DNA of 64,000 nucleotides from Bradyrhizobium sp. CSA112 (GCF_029051645.1 NZ_JAACFS010000001.1:868001-932000), one strand, 5' to 3'; shown: positions 23,706 through 32,722, counted from the first letter of the stretch. Translations and numbers: made by a program. The notes: generated from the letters alone by a model not told the origin.

Positions 23706-24956
23706 CTATTCGCCCGCCAACTGCAGCCGCGGCTGTTTTCCAAGTTCCACCCCGCGCAGTCTCGCTTCTTCCCGCGTGATGTAATCGCGTGTCATCGGCA
23801 CGATTCCCTGGCGCTTGGTGAGCTGGATCTGGAAATTCATCAGGTTTTGCTTCCGGAACGACATTTCCGACGCCGCCAGATAAAATTCCCACATGCGCGC
23901 GAAACGCTCGTCGTAGAGGCGTACTGCCTCTTCGCGCCGGGCCATAAAGCGGTCGCGCCAGGCCTTTAGCGTTTCCGCATAATGCAGCCGCAGTATTTCG
24001 ATGTCGCAGACCAGAAGGCCCGCCTTCTCGATCGCGGGGATGACTTCGGAAAGGGCGGGAATATAGCCGCCCGGGAAGATGTATTTCGTGATCCATGGGC
24101 TGGTCACATCGGGCCCGGTAGAGCGGCCGATCGAGTGCAGCACCATGACGCCGTCATCGCTGAGAAGTTCGGCGCAACGCCGGAAGTAAGTTTCATAGAA
24201 GTCGATGCCGACATGTTCGAACATCCCGACCGACACGATGCGGTCGAACGGGCCGGCAATATCGCGGTAATCGCTCGGCAGGAATCTGGCCGATCCCGTC
24301 AGGTTCTTCTCGGCGGCGCGGGCATTCGAGGCCCGCAACTGCTCCGACGACAGCGTGATGCCGGTGACATCGGCGCCGGTCATTTCGGCGAGATAGAGGC
24401 CAAGTCCGCCCCACCCCGAGCCGATATCGAGCACGCGGTTGCCGCGCCCGATCAGGAGCTTGGCGGCAAGGTGGCGTTTCTTTGCAAGCTGGGCATCGTC
24501 GAGCGCCGCATCCGGCGTTTCGAAATAGGCGCAACTGTATTGCTTGTCGGCGTCGAGGAAGAGGGAATAGAGCCGCCCGTCGAGATCGTAGTGATGAGCG
24601 ACGTTGTTTTTCGCCCGGCCGCGCCAATTGAATTGCCTGGCGTGCCGGCTGAAATAGCGCAGCCACCATTGCAGCTTGGCCCAACGTGGGAGCATTTCGG
24701 GCTGGCTGAGCAGGATCTCCAGCGCGTCCGCGATCGAGCCGTCCTCGACCACGAACGTGCCGTCCATATAGGCTTCGCCAAGCGCCAGTTCGGGATTGAG
24801 AAGAATCCGGAGCTGCGTCCGCTCGCTCAGGAATCGCACTGACACTGGGCGGCCGGTTCCGTCACCGCAGGTAAATCTGGCCCCGTTCGCGGCCGTAAAT
24901 GTCATCGTGCCGCGGCGAATGAACTGGCCCAAAAAATAACGCAACAACCGGTCCAT
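23706..24956 (-). CDS. cfa: Cyclopropane-fatty-acyl-phospholipid synthase
   Basis: A 416 aa SAM-dependent methyltransferase that cyclopropanates unsaturated acyl chains of membrane phospholipids. The N-terminal lipid-binding domain is followed by YSCAYFETPD and the SAM motif VLDIGSGWGGLGLYLAEMTG. The catalytic-domain motifs FDRIVSVGMFEHVG and KYIFPGGYIPALSE also match. It is transcribed away from the CxxCH gene. Confidence 0.95.
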   Translation of the reverse strand: MDRLLRYFLGQFIRRGTMTFTAANGARFTCGDGTGRPVSVRFLSERTQLRILLNPELALGEAYMDGTFVVEDGSIADALEILLSQPEMLPRWAKLQWWLRYFSRHARQFNWRGRAKNNVAHHYDLDGRLYSLFLDADKQYSCAYFETPDAALDDAQLAKKRHLAAKLLIGRGNRVLDIGSGWGGLGLYLAEMTGADVTGITLSSEQLRASNARAAEKNLTGSARFLPSDYRDIAGPFDRIVSVGMFEHVGIDFYETYFRRCAELLSDDGVMVLHSIGRSTGPDVTSPWITKYIFPGGYIPALSEVIPAIEKAGLLVCDIEILRLHYAETLKAWRDRFMARREEAVRLYDERFARMWEFYLAASEMSFRKQNLMNFQIQLTKRQGIVPMTRDYITREEARLRGVELGKQPRLQLAGE

Positions 24957-25166
24957 CGATGCACCAATGGAACAAGCTACCCTTATACCGACGCACCACG
25001 GAAAGGTTGGTTCCAGGGATGGATCAAAATTGTCACAAGTACGAATGCCGTAGCGCCAGTCCGTTGGAGCGCGCTTCCATTCGCGTCATAATCGGCTAAA
25101 AGGTGACCCCGCCGCTGGCGACGTTGCGCGTCGCAGGCAGCGATTCGACGTCTGGAGAAGCAGGGA

Positions 25167-26219
25167 ATGTTGAGCCGAGCGCTCAGTTTGGCGACGGTGA
25201 CGCTCCTGATCGGCTGCCTCACAGCAGGGGTGACGCAGGCGGCGGAAAATCTCGACGCCGGCAAGAGCCCGTCCCAGATATTCTCGAGCACCTGCAGCGC
25301 GTGCCACAGGAGCCCCCGCGGCCTGTTGAAGAACACGTCGGCTTCGTCGTTGCCCGGGTTCCTGCGCCAGCACTATACGACCGGTACCGACATGGCCTCG
25401 GTGCTTTCCTCCTACCTGCTATCCAACGGCGCTGCCGATCCCCGGTATCAGGGCAAGGATCAGGCGAAGAAGGATGCCAAGCAGGACGGAAGACCGGATC
25501 AATCTGACCGGCTCGGTCGCCGGCAGCCATCTGCAGCACCTGCTCAGGAGGCTTTCCGGCCGGGCGCAGACGGAGCTACGCCGCAAGGCGAGGGAGTGCG
25601 TCCGGGCCGAGACGCGAAGCGGCTCGCACGGCCGCAGCCGGCGCCCGAAGCCGCTAAACCTGCGGATGGGCAGGCCCCGGTGCAGGCCGCTACCGACAGC
25701 AAATCGGGCGTCAGGCAGAAACAGGGCAGGCGGAGCAGGCCTGCTGCCGAAGAGCCGCCGAAAACCGAGCCGGCGGCGCGCGACGACGCCGCGAAGGAAG
25801 ATGCATCTCGGGATGCCGCCAAGGCTGAAACGGCCGCGAGCGATTCTGCCAAGGCCGATCCAGTCAAGACCGATCCAGTCAAGACCGACGCGATCAAGGG
25901 CGAGGACGACAAGCCGGCTGGCGAGGCAGCGAAGCCCGCCGGCGAGTCGGAAAAGCCGGAACGCGAGGGCAGATCAGACACTGCCAAGGTCGATGCTCCC
26001 AAGGAGAGCGCACCCAGCGAGCCGACGCCGCTCCGGCCCGATCCGGCACCACCGGTCACGCCGGCGCCGCCAGCTTCCGCAACGACCGCGCCCGAGCCGT
26101 CCGCGAGTTCCTCCGCAGCGGCGCCAGTACCCGCGGCGCCTCCGCCAGTAGAGGCTACGGCGCCCGCATTGCCGCCGGTCGCGCCCGCCGGCCAGCCTGA
26201 GCCGCCCATCTCGCGCTAA
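25167..26219 (+). CDS. Exported CxxCH-containing protein with a long low-complexity tail
   Basis: 350 aa. The first 25 residues are a signal peptide (LSLATVTLLIGCLTAGVTQA). Residues 31-85 contain one c-type heme motif, STCSACHRSPRG, and DMASVLSSYLL, whose Met could be the second ligand. From about residue 95 to the end the protein is Ala/Lys/Asp/Pro/Glu-rich with short repeats (KADPVKTDPVKTDAIKG), ending in a Pro/Ala stretch like a periplasm-spanning linker. It is either a minimal cytochrome c on a disordered tether or a degenerate one. Confidence 0.75.
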   Translation: MLSRALSLATVTLLIGCLTAGVTQAAENLDAGKSPSQIFSSTCSACHRSPRGLLKNTSASSLPGFLRQHYTTGTDMASVLSSYLLSNGAADPRYQGKDQAKKDAKQDGRPDQSDRLGRRQPSAAPAQEAFRPGADGATPQGEGVRPGRDAKRLARPQPAPEAAKPADGQAPVQAATDSKSGVRQKQGRRSRPAAEEPPKTEPAARDDAAKEDASRDAAKAETAASDSAKADPVKTDPVKTDAIKGEDDKPAGEAAKPAGESEKPEREGRSDTAKVDAPKESAPSEPTPLRPDPAPPVTPAPPASATTAPEPSASSSAAAPVPAAPPPVEATAPALPPVAPAGQPEPPISR

Positions 26220-26267
26220 GATTTTCAGACTTCCGGCGCCGGTCAGCGGTGGGGCGTTGCTTGACCG

Positions 26268-26290
26268 ACTCTAGAGTAATACTCTAGAGT
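26268..26290. promoter_or_regulatory. Tandem palindromic operator of the TetR gene
   Basis: Two copies of the perfect palindrome ACTCTAGAGT (26268-26277 and 26281-26290) are separated by AAT, so the whole 23-bp site is also nearly symmetric. It ends 31 bp before the GTG start of the TetR gene, the expected place for autorepression. Confidence 0.8.
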
Positions 26291-26321
26291 GATGATCTAA
26301 TCGGATCAGGGGCGAGCGCGA

Positions 26322-26927
26322 GTGAGTACGGCACGCGAGGATCTGCTGGCGGCGGGATTGGCGGTATTCGACCGCGACGGCTTTGAGGGCGCCACCGTGG
26401 CCGCCATCAGAACCCGCGCGCGGGCGTCCAACGGCAGCTTCTTCCATTTCTTCGGATCGAAGAAGGAACTGGCCGGCACGCTGTTCCTGGAAATCCTCGC
26501 CCGTTATCACGCAGCCGTCATGGCGGCGGTCGATGAATCCTGTGGAGCGCGGGAAGGCGTGGCGCGGCTGATCCGCGCGCATCTCGAATGGGTCTTCAAC
26601 TCCAGGCGCGAGGCCCGCTATCTGTTCGAGATTTCCCGCAGCGAATGGATGGAGGAGATCCGCGGCGCGCAGCGTGCGCAAAACTCGCGCCTTGCGGAAG
26701 CCGTCGAGCGATGGCGTGCGCCGCTGGTTGCGCGCGGCGAATTGCTGCCGATGACGTCGTCAGTGTTCTTCAGTCAGATCATCGGACCGGCGCAGATCTT
26801 CTGCCGCGCATGGCTGTCGGGCCGCGACCGCACTGATCCAAGAGAGCAAGCCGAAATCCTGATCGCCTGTGCCATCCGCGCGGTGGTCGCGCCTGATGCG
26901 ATCCACACACCGGGAGAAACCGTATGA
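26322..26927 (+). CDS. TetR family transcriptional regulator
   Basis: 201 aa from a GTG at 26322 (MSTAREDLLAAGLAVFDRDG). The N-terminal helix-turn-helix GATVAAIRTRARASNGSFFHFF is typical of TetR repressors, followed by FGSKKELAGTLFLEIL. The C-terminal ligand domain is not assignable. A duplicated palindrome just upstream is the likely operator. It overlaps the thioesterase gene by 4 bp (ATGA), so it probably regulates itself and that enzyme. Confidence 0.92.
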   Translation: MSTAREDLLAAGLAVFDRDGFEGATVAAIRTRARASNGSFFHFFGSKKELAGTLFLEILARYHAAVMAAVDESCGAREGVARLIRAHLEWVFNSRREARYLFEISRSEWMEEIRGAQRAQNSRLAEAVERWRAPLVARGELLPMTSSVFFSQIIGPAQIFCRAWLSGRDRTDPREQAEILIACAIRAVVAPDAIHTPGETV

Positions 26928-27388
26928 GTGCGAATAACGATCCCGACTTCGCGCCGATCGCGACCCGCATCCGCGACAATGTCGGCCGCCAGGGCTTTAT
27001 GACCCATATCGGTGCGGAATTATCCGAGCTGACGCGCGGTACCTGTACACTCGCGGTCGACCGCCGGGCGGAGCTGTTGCAACAGCACGGTCTGTTCCAT
27101 GGCGGCGTGACCGCGTTCCTCGTCGACAATGCGACCACGATCGCGGCCGCGACCTCGTGCGGGCAATCGGCGCTTACGGCGGAATACAAATTGAATCTGT
27201 TGTCGCCGGCTATAGGCGAGCGGCTGATCTGCCGGGCGCGCGTGATCAAGCCCGGACGTCAGGTCGCCGTGGTCGCGGCTGACGTTTTCTGCGTGACCGA
27301 TGGCGTCGAGAAGCACACTGCGACCGCGTTGGCGTCGATTGCCATGCTCGACGAGAAAGCGGCTGCCAGAATCCCAAGCCCGGCCTGA
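26924..27388 (+). CDS. PaaI-type hotdog thioesterase
   Basis: 154 aa with a hotdog fold. The motif HGGVTAFLVDNATTIAAAT matches the HGG-x(3)-hhD active region of PaaI / YbgC-like acyl-CoA thioesterases. TAEYKLNLLSPAIGERLICRARV is the typical second half. It is translationally coupled to the TetR gene upstream. The acyl substrate is unknown, but regulator pairing suggests it responds to a CoA ester or fatty acid. Its stop codon lies in the loop of a 13-bp terminator hairpin. Confidence 0.88.
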   Translation: MSANNDPDFAPIATRIRDNVGRQGFMTHIGAELSELTRGTCTLAVDRRAELLQQHGLFHGGVTAFLVDNATTIAAATSCGQSALTAEYKLNLLSPAIGERLICRARVIKPGRQVAVVAADVFCVTDGVEKHTATALASIAMLDEKAAARIPSPA

Positions 27389-27403
27389 GCGGCCGGGCTT
27401 GGG
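27373..27403. terminator. Bidirectional terminator between thioesterase and rplI
   Basis: CCCAAGCCCGGCC (27373-27385) and GGCCGGGCTTGGG (27391-27403) form a perfect 13-bp stem with loop TGAGC, which contains the thioesterase stop codon. It lies between convergent genes and could serve both, although no long T-run follows. Confidence 0.65.
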
Positions 27404-27435
27404 GTAGTCACAGGGAAGTTTGAGCTGGAAGCGCG

Positions 27436-28035
27436 TTACTTCTCGGTCGAAGCGGGTGCCGGCGCGACCTCGTCGTGCTGGGCTTCCGGATCGAAGAACT
27501 CGCCGGCGGCAGCGAGCGCCTCGGCGGCGGCGTCCTGATCTTCCTGACGGGTCGAGATGTCCTCGCCGCGGTTGATGCGCTCGGCCTCGTCGGCGCTGCG
27601 CGCCACGGTGACGCTGACGTTGACTTCGACTTCCGGATGCACGGCAATTGCGACCTGGTGCTTGCCGATGTTCTTGATCGGCGCATCCAGCAGCACCTGG
27701 CTGCGGTCGATCGCGACGCCATCGGCCTCGAACGAGGCGACGATGTCGCGTATGCTCACCGATCCGAACAACTGGCCGGATTCGGAGGCTTGACGCAGCA
27801 CGATCACGTTGCGCCCGTCGATCTTCTCCGCGACCTTGGTCGCTTCGCCCTTGGCCTTGAGGTTGTTGGCCTCAAGTTCGGCCTTCATGCCGTCGAACTT
27901 GGCGCGATTGTCGGCGGTTGCGCGCAGCGCCTTGCCGCGCTTGAGCAGAAAGTTGCGGGCAAACCCGTCCTTGACGCGGACGACTTCGCCCATCTGACCG
28001 AGCTTGACGACACGTTCCAGCAGGATGACTTCCAT
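27436..28035 (-). CDS. rplI: 50S ribosomal protein L9
   Basis: 199 aa. [20 protein letters not shown] and [13 protein letters not shown] are the signature of the rRNA-binding N-terminal domain. A connecting helix and the C-terminal domain ([23 protein letters not shown]) follow. An acidic extension of about 45 residues past the usual end ([21 protein letters not shown]) is typical of alphaproteobacterial L9. It lies 51 bp after the DUF2232 gene, with GGAG upstream of its start. Confidence 0.97.
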   Translation of the reverse strand: MEVILLERVVKLGQMGEVVRVKDGFARNFLLKRGKALRATADNRAKFDGMKAELEANNLKAKGEATKVAEKIDGRNVIVLRQASESGQLFGSVSIRDIVASFEADGVAIDRSQVLLDAPIKNIGKHQVAIAVHPEVEVNVSVTVARSADEAERINRGEDISTRQEDQDAAAEALAAAGEFFDPEAQHDEVAPAPASTEK

Positions 28036-28086
28036 TTTCGTTCTCCTTTGAGTGTTCGATATGCGGTTGACGTGAATGGTGGGGCT

Positions 28087-29055
28087 TCAGGATGCGGGCA
28101 GGGGTGGCGGCCTGCTGCGCAGATAGCGTTGGCGAATTCCGAAGACGGCGTCCGCGAGACCGAGCGCGATCATCGCGAGCGCGGGCCAGCCGAACGCGAC
28201 GACGATCGCGTAAGTGCAGCAGAGCCAGAAGACACGGCTCTTGAACGCAAGTGTCAGCGTGTGCAGCACGGCAAAGCCGGTGAGGGCATAGGCCATCAAC
28301 AGCGCGGTCGTCATGATCTGCGCGAACATCGCGACGAGCCCGCCGACAAAGCAAAAGGCCAGCGCGACCGACAGCGCCACTAGCGTCATCGGCGGCAATT
28401 CCGCGCTCTTCAGGTCAGGCCACGGCCGCTGCAACCGGCCCGAGGTAGCCGTGATCTTCCCGGCAAGCCAGAGATTGAGTGTCAGCGTCATCATGGCGAC
28501 GATCGTTGCGGCCGCAGGAGCGATGATGGCGAGAGCGGCTACCAGGCGCTCGACATCTGCCGACGGCGCGGCCTCACGCGCCAGAATTCGCGTAAGGCCT
28601 CGGCGCAGCACACCGGTGATGGTATCGGCGTCGCCGCCAAGCGTCAGCATGGCCGCGATCGTGGTCAGTGCGGCAAAGCCGGCGATCCAGAGCAGGACGC
28701 GGCCGATCGGATACCATTCGAGCTGAACCGCAGCGGGTGCTGAACCGTCTTCGGGAGCGGTGGCGGGCAGCGGCCGTCCCAACAGGGCGAGATGGCCGAG
28801 CCACCACGCCGGCACCGCCACGGTGATCGCAAAGGCGATGCAATAGGGCAGGCCGAAGATCGCGCCGAGGCCGGAGGCGGCGGCAATGCCGCCGATCGTT
28901 GCCGCGAGCGGACCCCAACCGAGTGCCGCCACCATCAGCGGCAGCGGAGCCAGATAGAACAGCAGCAATGAGAACAGCGCGCCCGAGATGATCGAGGCGA
29001 ACATCAGCGCCGACGCGCAGCCGGCTGCAAGACCAATGGGTATGATCGCGATCAT
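28087..29055 (-). CDS. DUF2232 family integral membrane protein
   Basis: 322 aa with about eight hydrophobic segments, starting MIAIIPIGLAAGCASALMFA. Position and topology match the DUF2232 (YybS-like) membrane protein found between rpsR and rplI in alphaproteobacteria. No catalytic motif is visible and the function is unknown. Here rpsR is about 3.7 kb upstream because a TRAP transporter lies between them. Confidence 0.85.
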   Translation of the reverse strand: MIAIIPIGLAAGCASALMFASIISGALFSLLLFYLAPLPLMVAALGWGPLAATIGGIAAASGLGAIFGLPYCIAFAITVAVPAWWLGHLALLGRPLPATAPEDGSAPAAVQLEWYPIGRVLLWIAGFAALTTIAAMLTLGGDADTITGVLRRGLTRILAREAAPSADVERLVAALAIIAPAAATIVAMMTLTLNLWLAGKITATSGRLQRPWPDLKSAELPPMTLVALSVALAFCFVGGLVAMFAQIMTTALLMAYALTGFAVLHTLTLAFKSRVFWLCCTYAIVVAFGWPALAMIALGLADAVFGIRQRYLRSRPPPLPAS

Positions 29056-29143
29056 CAGCTGTCCCGCTCCTTTCGAGCGGTTAGATAGAGGTCAGCAAAT
29101 TATGCCGCCTTACCAACTAGTTAGAGAGTTAAGGGAGACGTCC

Positions 29144-29188
29144 GTACCGCGGTACCCCTTAAACATTCACGGCCCCACCGGGGGGCCG
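29144..29188. other. Palindrome and GC hairpin upstream of DUF2232
   Basis: The palindrome GTACCGCGGTAC (29144-29155) and a CGGCCCC/GGGGCCG hairpin (29170-29188) lie in the 275-bp gap between the TRAP genes and DUF2232. The hairpin may terminate the TRAP operon; the region should also carry a promoter for DUF2232-rplI. Confidence 0.4.
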
Positions 29189-29330
29189 AGATGACTTGGT
29201 GCGCCTTTTAGAGCAGTAGCCCCAGCCGATCAAGAGTGTCAGCCCGAGACGATTTCAGAAAAGGTTCCCGGCGTTTAGCTGGCGACCGGCGGGCACAATG
29301 GGATTCCCGTTCCTGCGAGATTTCGCGGTC

Positions 29331-29426
29331 TCAGGAGGCGTAAATGCGCAGAACACCGTAGAGCACGGTGCCAACAATGAGGGCTGCTGCGATAAGCGTC
29401 AGGGCGATGGACTGTGCGCGGGTCAC
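29331..29426 (-). CDS. 31-aa single-pass membrane protein coupled to the TRAP permease
   Basis: A GTG at 29426 overlaps the permease stop in a GTGA. The product begins MTRAQSIALTLIAAALIVGT and ends VLYGVLRIYAS. It is essentially one transmembrane helix with a basic N-terminus. The overlap and the helix support a real gene. It may be a small accessory subunit of the TRAP transporter, but I know no named family. Confidence 0.6.
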   Translation of the reverse strand: MTRAQSIALTLIAAALIVGTVLYGVLRIYAS

Positions 29427-31309
29427 GTGCTCGCTTCCCGCGTTATGGTGGATTGTGGAGTCCACAGCTTCTGCAACAGCAGGATGATGGCAAGCAGGCC
29501 CGCGCCGATGACATCGGTGACGGCATTGGGATCGATCAGCAGCATTGCGGCCGCAAAGAAAAGTATCCGCTCGAACCACGTTGTTCTACGCAGGAAATAG
29601 CCTTCAAGACTGGCTGCAAGCGCAATCACTCCGATCGTGCCGGTCAGCACGGCGCGCAGGATATCGGGCCATGGCCCCTGGAATAGCAGCGCGGGGTTGT
29701 AGACGAAGAAGAACGGAACGATGAAGCCGGCGGCGGCAAATTTCATCGCCTGCACGCCCGAGGCCCACAGGCCGGCCCCGCCGATCGATGCGGCAGCATA
29801 CACGGCAAGTGCCACCGGCGGCGTCACCGCCGATAGGCATGAGAAGTAGAACGCGAACATGTGCGCCGCCATCGGCTCTACGCCGAGCTTCATGATCGCG
29901 GGCACCAGCAGCGCCGCCTGCATGATGTAGGCGGGAGTGGTCGGCATGCCCATGCCGAGAATGACGCCGGCGACCATGGTGATGAGCAGCGCCGGCAGCA
30001 GCGAGCCATAGGTGAAGTCGATGAGAAACGCCGTGAACCGCAGCGCCAGCCCGGTTTGCAGCACGATGCCGATCACGATTCCGGCGGACGCGCACGCCAT
30101 CGCCACCGGCACGGTCTGCACCGCTCCGTCGCGCAGGCCTTCGAGGCACGCGCGCCAGCCGAGCCCGGTCGAAGGCCGCAGCCACGAGATGCCGACCAGC
30201 GCGACGGTAGCGATGATCGCGCCATAGGTCGGCGTGAAGCCGTAGAGCAGCAGCGCCAGCAGCACGATGACGGGCAGGAAGAGGTGGCCCTGGCGCAGCA
30301 TGATGTAGCCAAGAATGGGCAATTCCTCGCGCGGCAAGCCCTTGAGCCCCGAACGCACGGCGTTGAAGTGGATCGCGGCGAACAGCGCCCCATAGTAGAA
30401 GAACGCGGGGATCGCCGCGGCGATCATCACCTGCGTGTAGCTGACGCCCTGAAACTCGGCCATGACGAACGCCGCTGCCCCCATGATCGGCGGCATGATC
30501 TGCCCGCCGGTGGAAGCTACCGCCTCGATGGCTGCTGCCGCCTCGGGCTTGAAGCCGGTCTTCTTCATCATCGGGATGGTCAGCCAGCCGTCGACCATGA
30601 CATTGGCGACCGCGGAACCGGAGATGGTGCCGAACAGGCTCGAGGAGACGACCGCCACCTTGCCGGGGCCGCCGCGTGCGCCGCCGGCGATCGCATTGGC
30701 GAAGTTCATGAAGAACTGGCCTGCCCCGGATCGCTCCAGGAACGTACCGAAGATGATGAAGAGGATGACGTAGGTCGCGGCCACCGTCATCGGCACGCCG
30801 AAAATGCCCTCGGTGGTGAAGAAGGTCTGGTCGACGGCGATCTCGAGCGTGAGACCTCTATGGTAAAGCCAGCCGTACAGCCAGGGGCCGGCGAACCCGT
30901 AGAGCAAGAAGACGATCGCCACGATCGGCAGTGCCGCGCCGATGGTGCGTCGCGTCGCCTCCAGCACCAGGAGAGTGGCGGTGATTCCCACCGCCATGTC
31001 CATTCGGGTCAGCGCATCGGCAGTGGGGAAACGGTTTACGATGTAGTCGTAATTCGCAAACATGTAGCCGATGCACGCCAGCGAAAGACCCGCCAAAGCG
31101 AGATCCTCCCACGGCACGCCGCCGAGTGTCGCGTCCTTGCTGCGAGGCCACAACAGGAACGACAGCACCAGGCTGAAGGCGAGCGTGATATAGAGCAGCG
31201 CCTGCTGATCGGGAGCGTATACCGTCAGCCGGGCGTAGACGTGGTACACGGACATTGCGACCGCCACCACGCCGACGACCAGGCCCGCGTAGCCGGTGAG
31301 CTTGCGCAC
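29423..31309 (-). CDS. TAXI-type TRAP transporter fused permease (DctQM fusion)
   Basis: A 628 aa membrane protein with about 16-18 hydrophobic segments. The first 160 residues form the small (DctQ-like) part. The large DctM part contains GTFLERSGAGQFFMNFANAI, GTISGSAVANVMVDGWLTIP and VILGMGMPTTPAYIMQA, signatures of fused TRAP permeases that work with TAXI binding proteins. It should drive Na+- or H+-coupled uptake of an organic acid, with substrate unknown. It is 10 bp downstream of the binding-protein gene. Confidence 0.95.
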   Translation of the reverse strand: MRKLTGYAGLVVGVVAVAMSVYHVYARLTVYAPDQQALLYITLAFSLVLSFLLWPRSKDATLGGVPWEDLALAGLSLACIGYMFANYDYIVNRFPTADALTRMDMAVGITATLLVLEATRRTIGAALPIVAIVFLLYGFAGPWLYGWLYHRGLTLEIAVDQTFFTTEGIFGVPMTVAATYVILFIIFGTFLERSGAGQFFMNFANAIAGGARGGPGKVAVVSSSLFGTISGSAVANVMVDGWLTIPMMKKTGFKPEAAAAIEAVASTGGQIMPPIMGAAAFVMAEFQGVSYTQVMIAAAIPAFFYYGALFAAIHFNAVRSGLKGLPREELPILGYIMLRQGHLFLPVIVLLALLLYGFTPTYGAIIATVALVGISWLRPSTGLGWRACLEGLRDGAVQTVPVAMACASAGIVIGIVLQTGLALRFTAFLIDFTYGSLLPALLITMVAGVILGMGMPTTPAYIMQAALLVPAIMKLGVEPMAAHMFAFYFSCLSAVTPPVALAVYAAASIGGAGLWASGVQAMKFAAAGFIVPFFFVYNPALLFQGPWPDILRAVLTGTIGVIALAASLEGYFLRRTTWFERILFFAAAMLLIDPNAVTDVIGAGLLAIILLLQKLWTPQSTITREAST

Positions 31310-31319
31310 GGCGCGCTCC

Positions 31320-32309
31320 CTACTTCTTGAGCAATCCCGCTTCGCGGTAGTATTTCTCCGCGCCGGGATGAATAGGCATGTCGAAATTCTCTGCCATCTC
31401 CGCCGCCGTCACGCCCTTCATGACGCTCGTGACGTTGCCGAACTCCTCCCGCTCTTCGACGATGGCCTTGGTGATCTTGTAGACCACGTCGGCGGGCGTC
31501 TTGGAGGATGCAATCAGCACGGTGGGCGACTGGAAGGTCTGAACCGCCTCGGTCACGCCCTGATCCTTGTAGATTCCGGCCTTGAGGGTGTAGGGCACAA
31601 AGCCCGGATTAAGCTTGCGCAGTGCGGCGATCTCCTCGTCGGTGACTCCAAGGATCCGCACCTGCATCGCCGAGCCCATGTCCATGATGAAGGACGCCGG
31701 CACCACCGTGAACCATCCGACCGCCATCGCTTGCCGGTTCTTCACGGCTTCCGCATTGGAGGATACCGGCCCGTAACTCTTTGCGCCCAGGTCGTTCAGC
31801 GTCATGCCGTTGACCTTGAGCAGGTACTCCCAGCCGGCCGCCAGGCTGGTGTTGCCGCGTGACGGCAGCGCCACCGGCTGACCCTTCAAATCCTTGACGC
31901 TCTTGATGTCGCTGTTCGCAGGGACCACCAACTGCCAGACGTTGGGGTAGAAATTGGCCACGAAAAGGCCCTTGTCGGTCTGCTTGCCGGCGAACTGACC
32001 CTCGCCCTTCTGCGCGTCGGACATGACTGTCGTCATGGACCAGCCGATATCGGCCTTGTCGTTGCGGATCTTCTCCATGTTGACGAGGGCCGCGCCCGGC
32101 TCAACCTGCACGTTCAGTTCGGGATATCGCTTGTTGACGACCTGCGACGCTGCCGCCGCCATCGGTGTCCAACTGCCGCCGGTCGGGCCGGCGCTGAAGA
32201 TGACATCGGTTTTCTGTTGGGCATGGGCAGCGCCTGCTGCGGCGACGGACATTGCTGCAATGGCGGCCAAGCGTACAACTCGCCGTAGACCACAGATGTG
32301 GACGGACAT
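31320..32309 (-). CDS. TAXI family TRAP transporter solute-binding protein
   Basis: About 329 aa from the ATG at 32309 (another start lies 9 bp upstream). A signal peptide (LAAIAAMSVAAAGAAHAQQ) precedes the mature domain. VIFSAGPTGGSWTPMAAAAS is the ligand-loop motif of TAXI (TRAP-associated extracytoplasmic immunogenic) proteins, and SRGNTSLAAGWEYLL follows later. It delivers the substrate to the fused permease encoded downstream. Confidence 0.95.
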   Translation of the reverse strand: MSVHICGLRRVVRLAAIAAMSVAAAGAAHAQQKTDVIFSAGPTGGSWTPMAAAASQVVNKRYPELNVQVEPGAALVNMEKIRNDKADIGWSMTTVMSDAQKGEGQFAGKQTDKGLFVANFYPNVWQLVVPANSDIKSVKDLKGQPVALPSRGNTSLAAGWEYLLKVNGMTLNDLGAKSYGPVSSNAEAVKNRQAMAVGWFTVVPASFIMDMGSAMQVRILGVTDEEIAALRKLNPGFVPYTLKAGIYKDQGVTEAVQTFQSPTVLIASSKTPADVVYKITKAIVEEREEFGNVTSVMKGVTAAEMAENFDMPIHPGAEKYYREAGLLKK

Positions 32310-32680
32310 CGCTTGCACTCCCTCTGGCGTTCGCGCTCGTTGGCGCAGCTCATTGGGGCTCGTGTGCGCACGTTGTCGGCGGCAGCTTCGACACCCGTAG
32401 CATGCGGAAATTTAGCATCCGTCCTGCTGCCGAGCAGCGTACGTGGCCGCCGCGGCGATTGTCAACGACGTGTGCTCGCTTCATGAGCAGGGGTGCGGCA
32501 GGGATTTATCGCGGTAGGGCTAGGGCGCGCGGGAAAGCCTGGTACACGATGCGAACAGGCGGCATTGGATGCATTGCAAAAAATATGGGTGAAGAACTTG
32601 TGGGTCCAATGAGCGATCAGAGGTCTTGGACAGAGGTCCTGGACCCCAACTGTCGGCGGCAGACCCGAAAATCTCATGAA
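32310..32680. other. Gene-free region between rpsR and the TRAP operon
   Basis: About 370 bp without a supported gene. It should carry the TRAP promoter, with the rpsR terminator at its right end. Some open frames exist on both strands but show no ribosome sites or family features. Confidence 0.4.
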
Positions 32681-32714
32681 TAATAACGACCGGCGGCGCG
32701 GACGCCGCCGGTCG
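32681..32714 (-). terminator. Rho-independent terminator of rpsF-rpsR
   Basis: CGACCGGCGGCG (32687-32698) and CGCCGCCGGTCG (32703-32714) form a 12-bp stem with a 4-base loop. On the minus strand TTATTATTC follows. It lies 9 bp past the rpsR stop and ends that operon before the TRAP genes. Confidence 0.8.
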
Positions 32715-32722
32715 AAGATGTC

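Noticed and set aside
29861..31330. Plus-strand open frame opposite the TRAP permease
   Set aside because: Antisense shadow with Arg/Asp/His-rich composition; the minus-strand frame has clear TRAP motifs.
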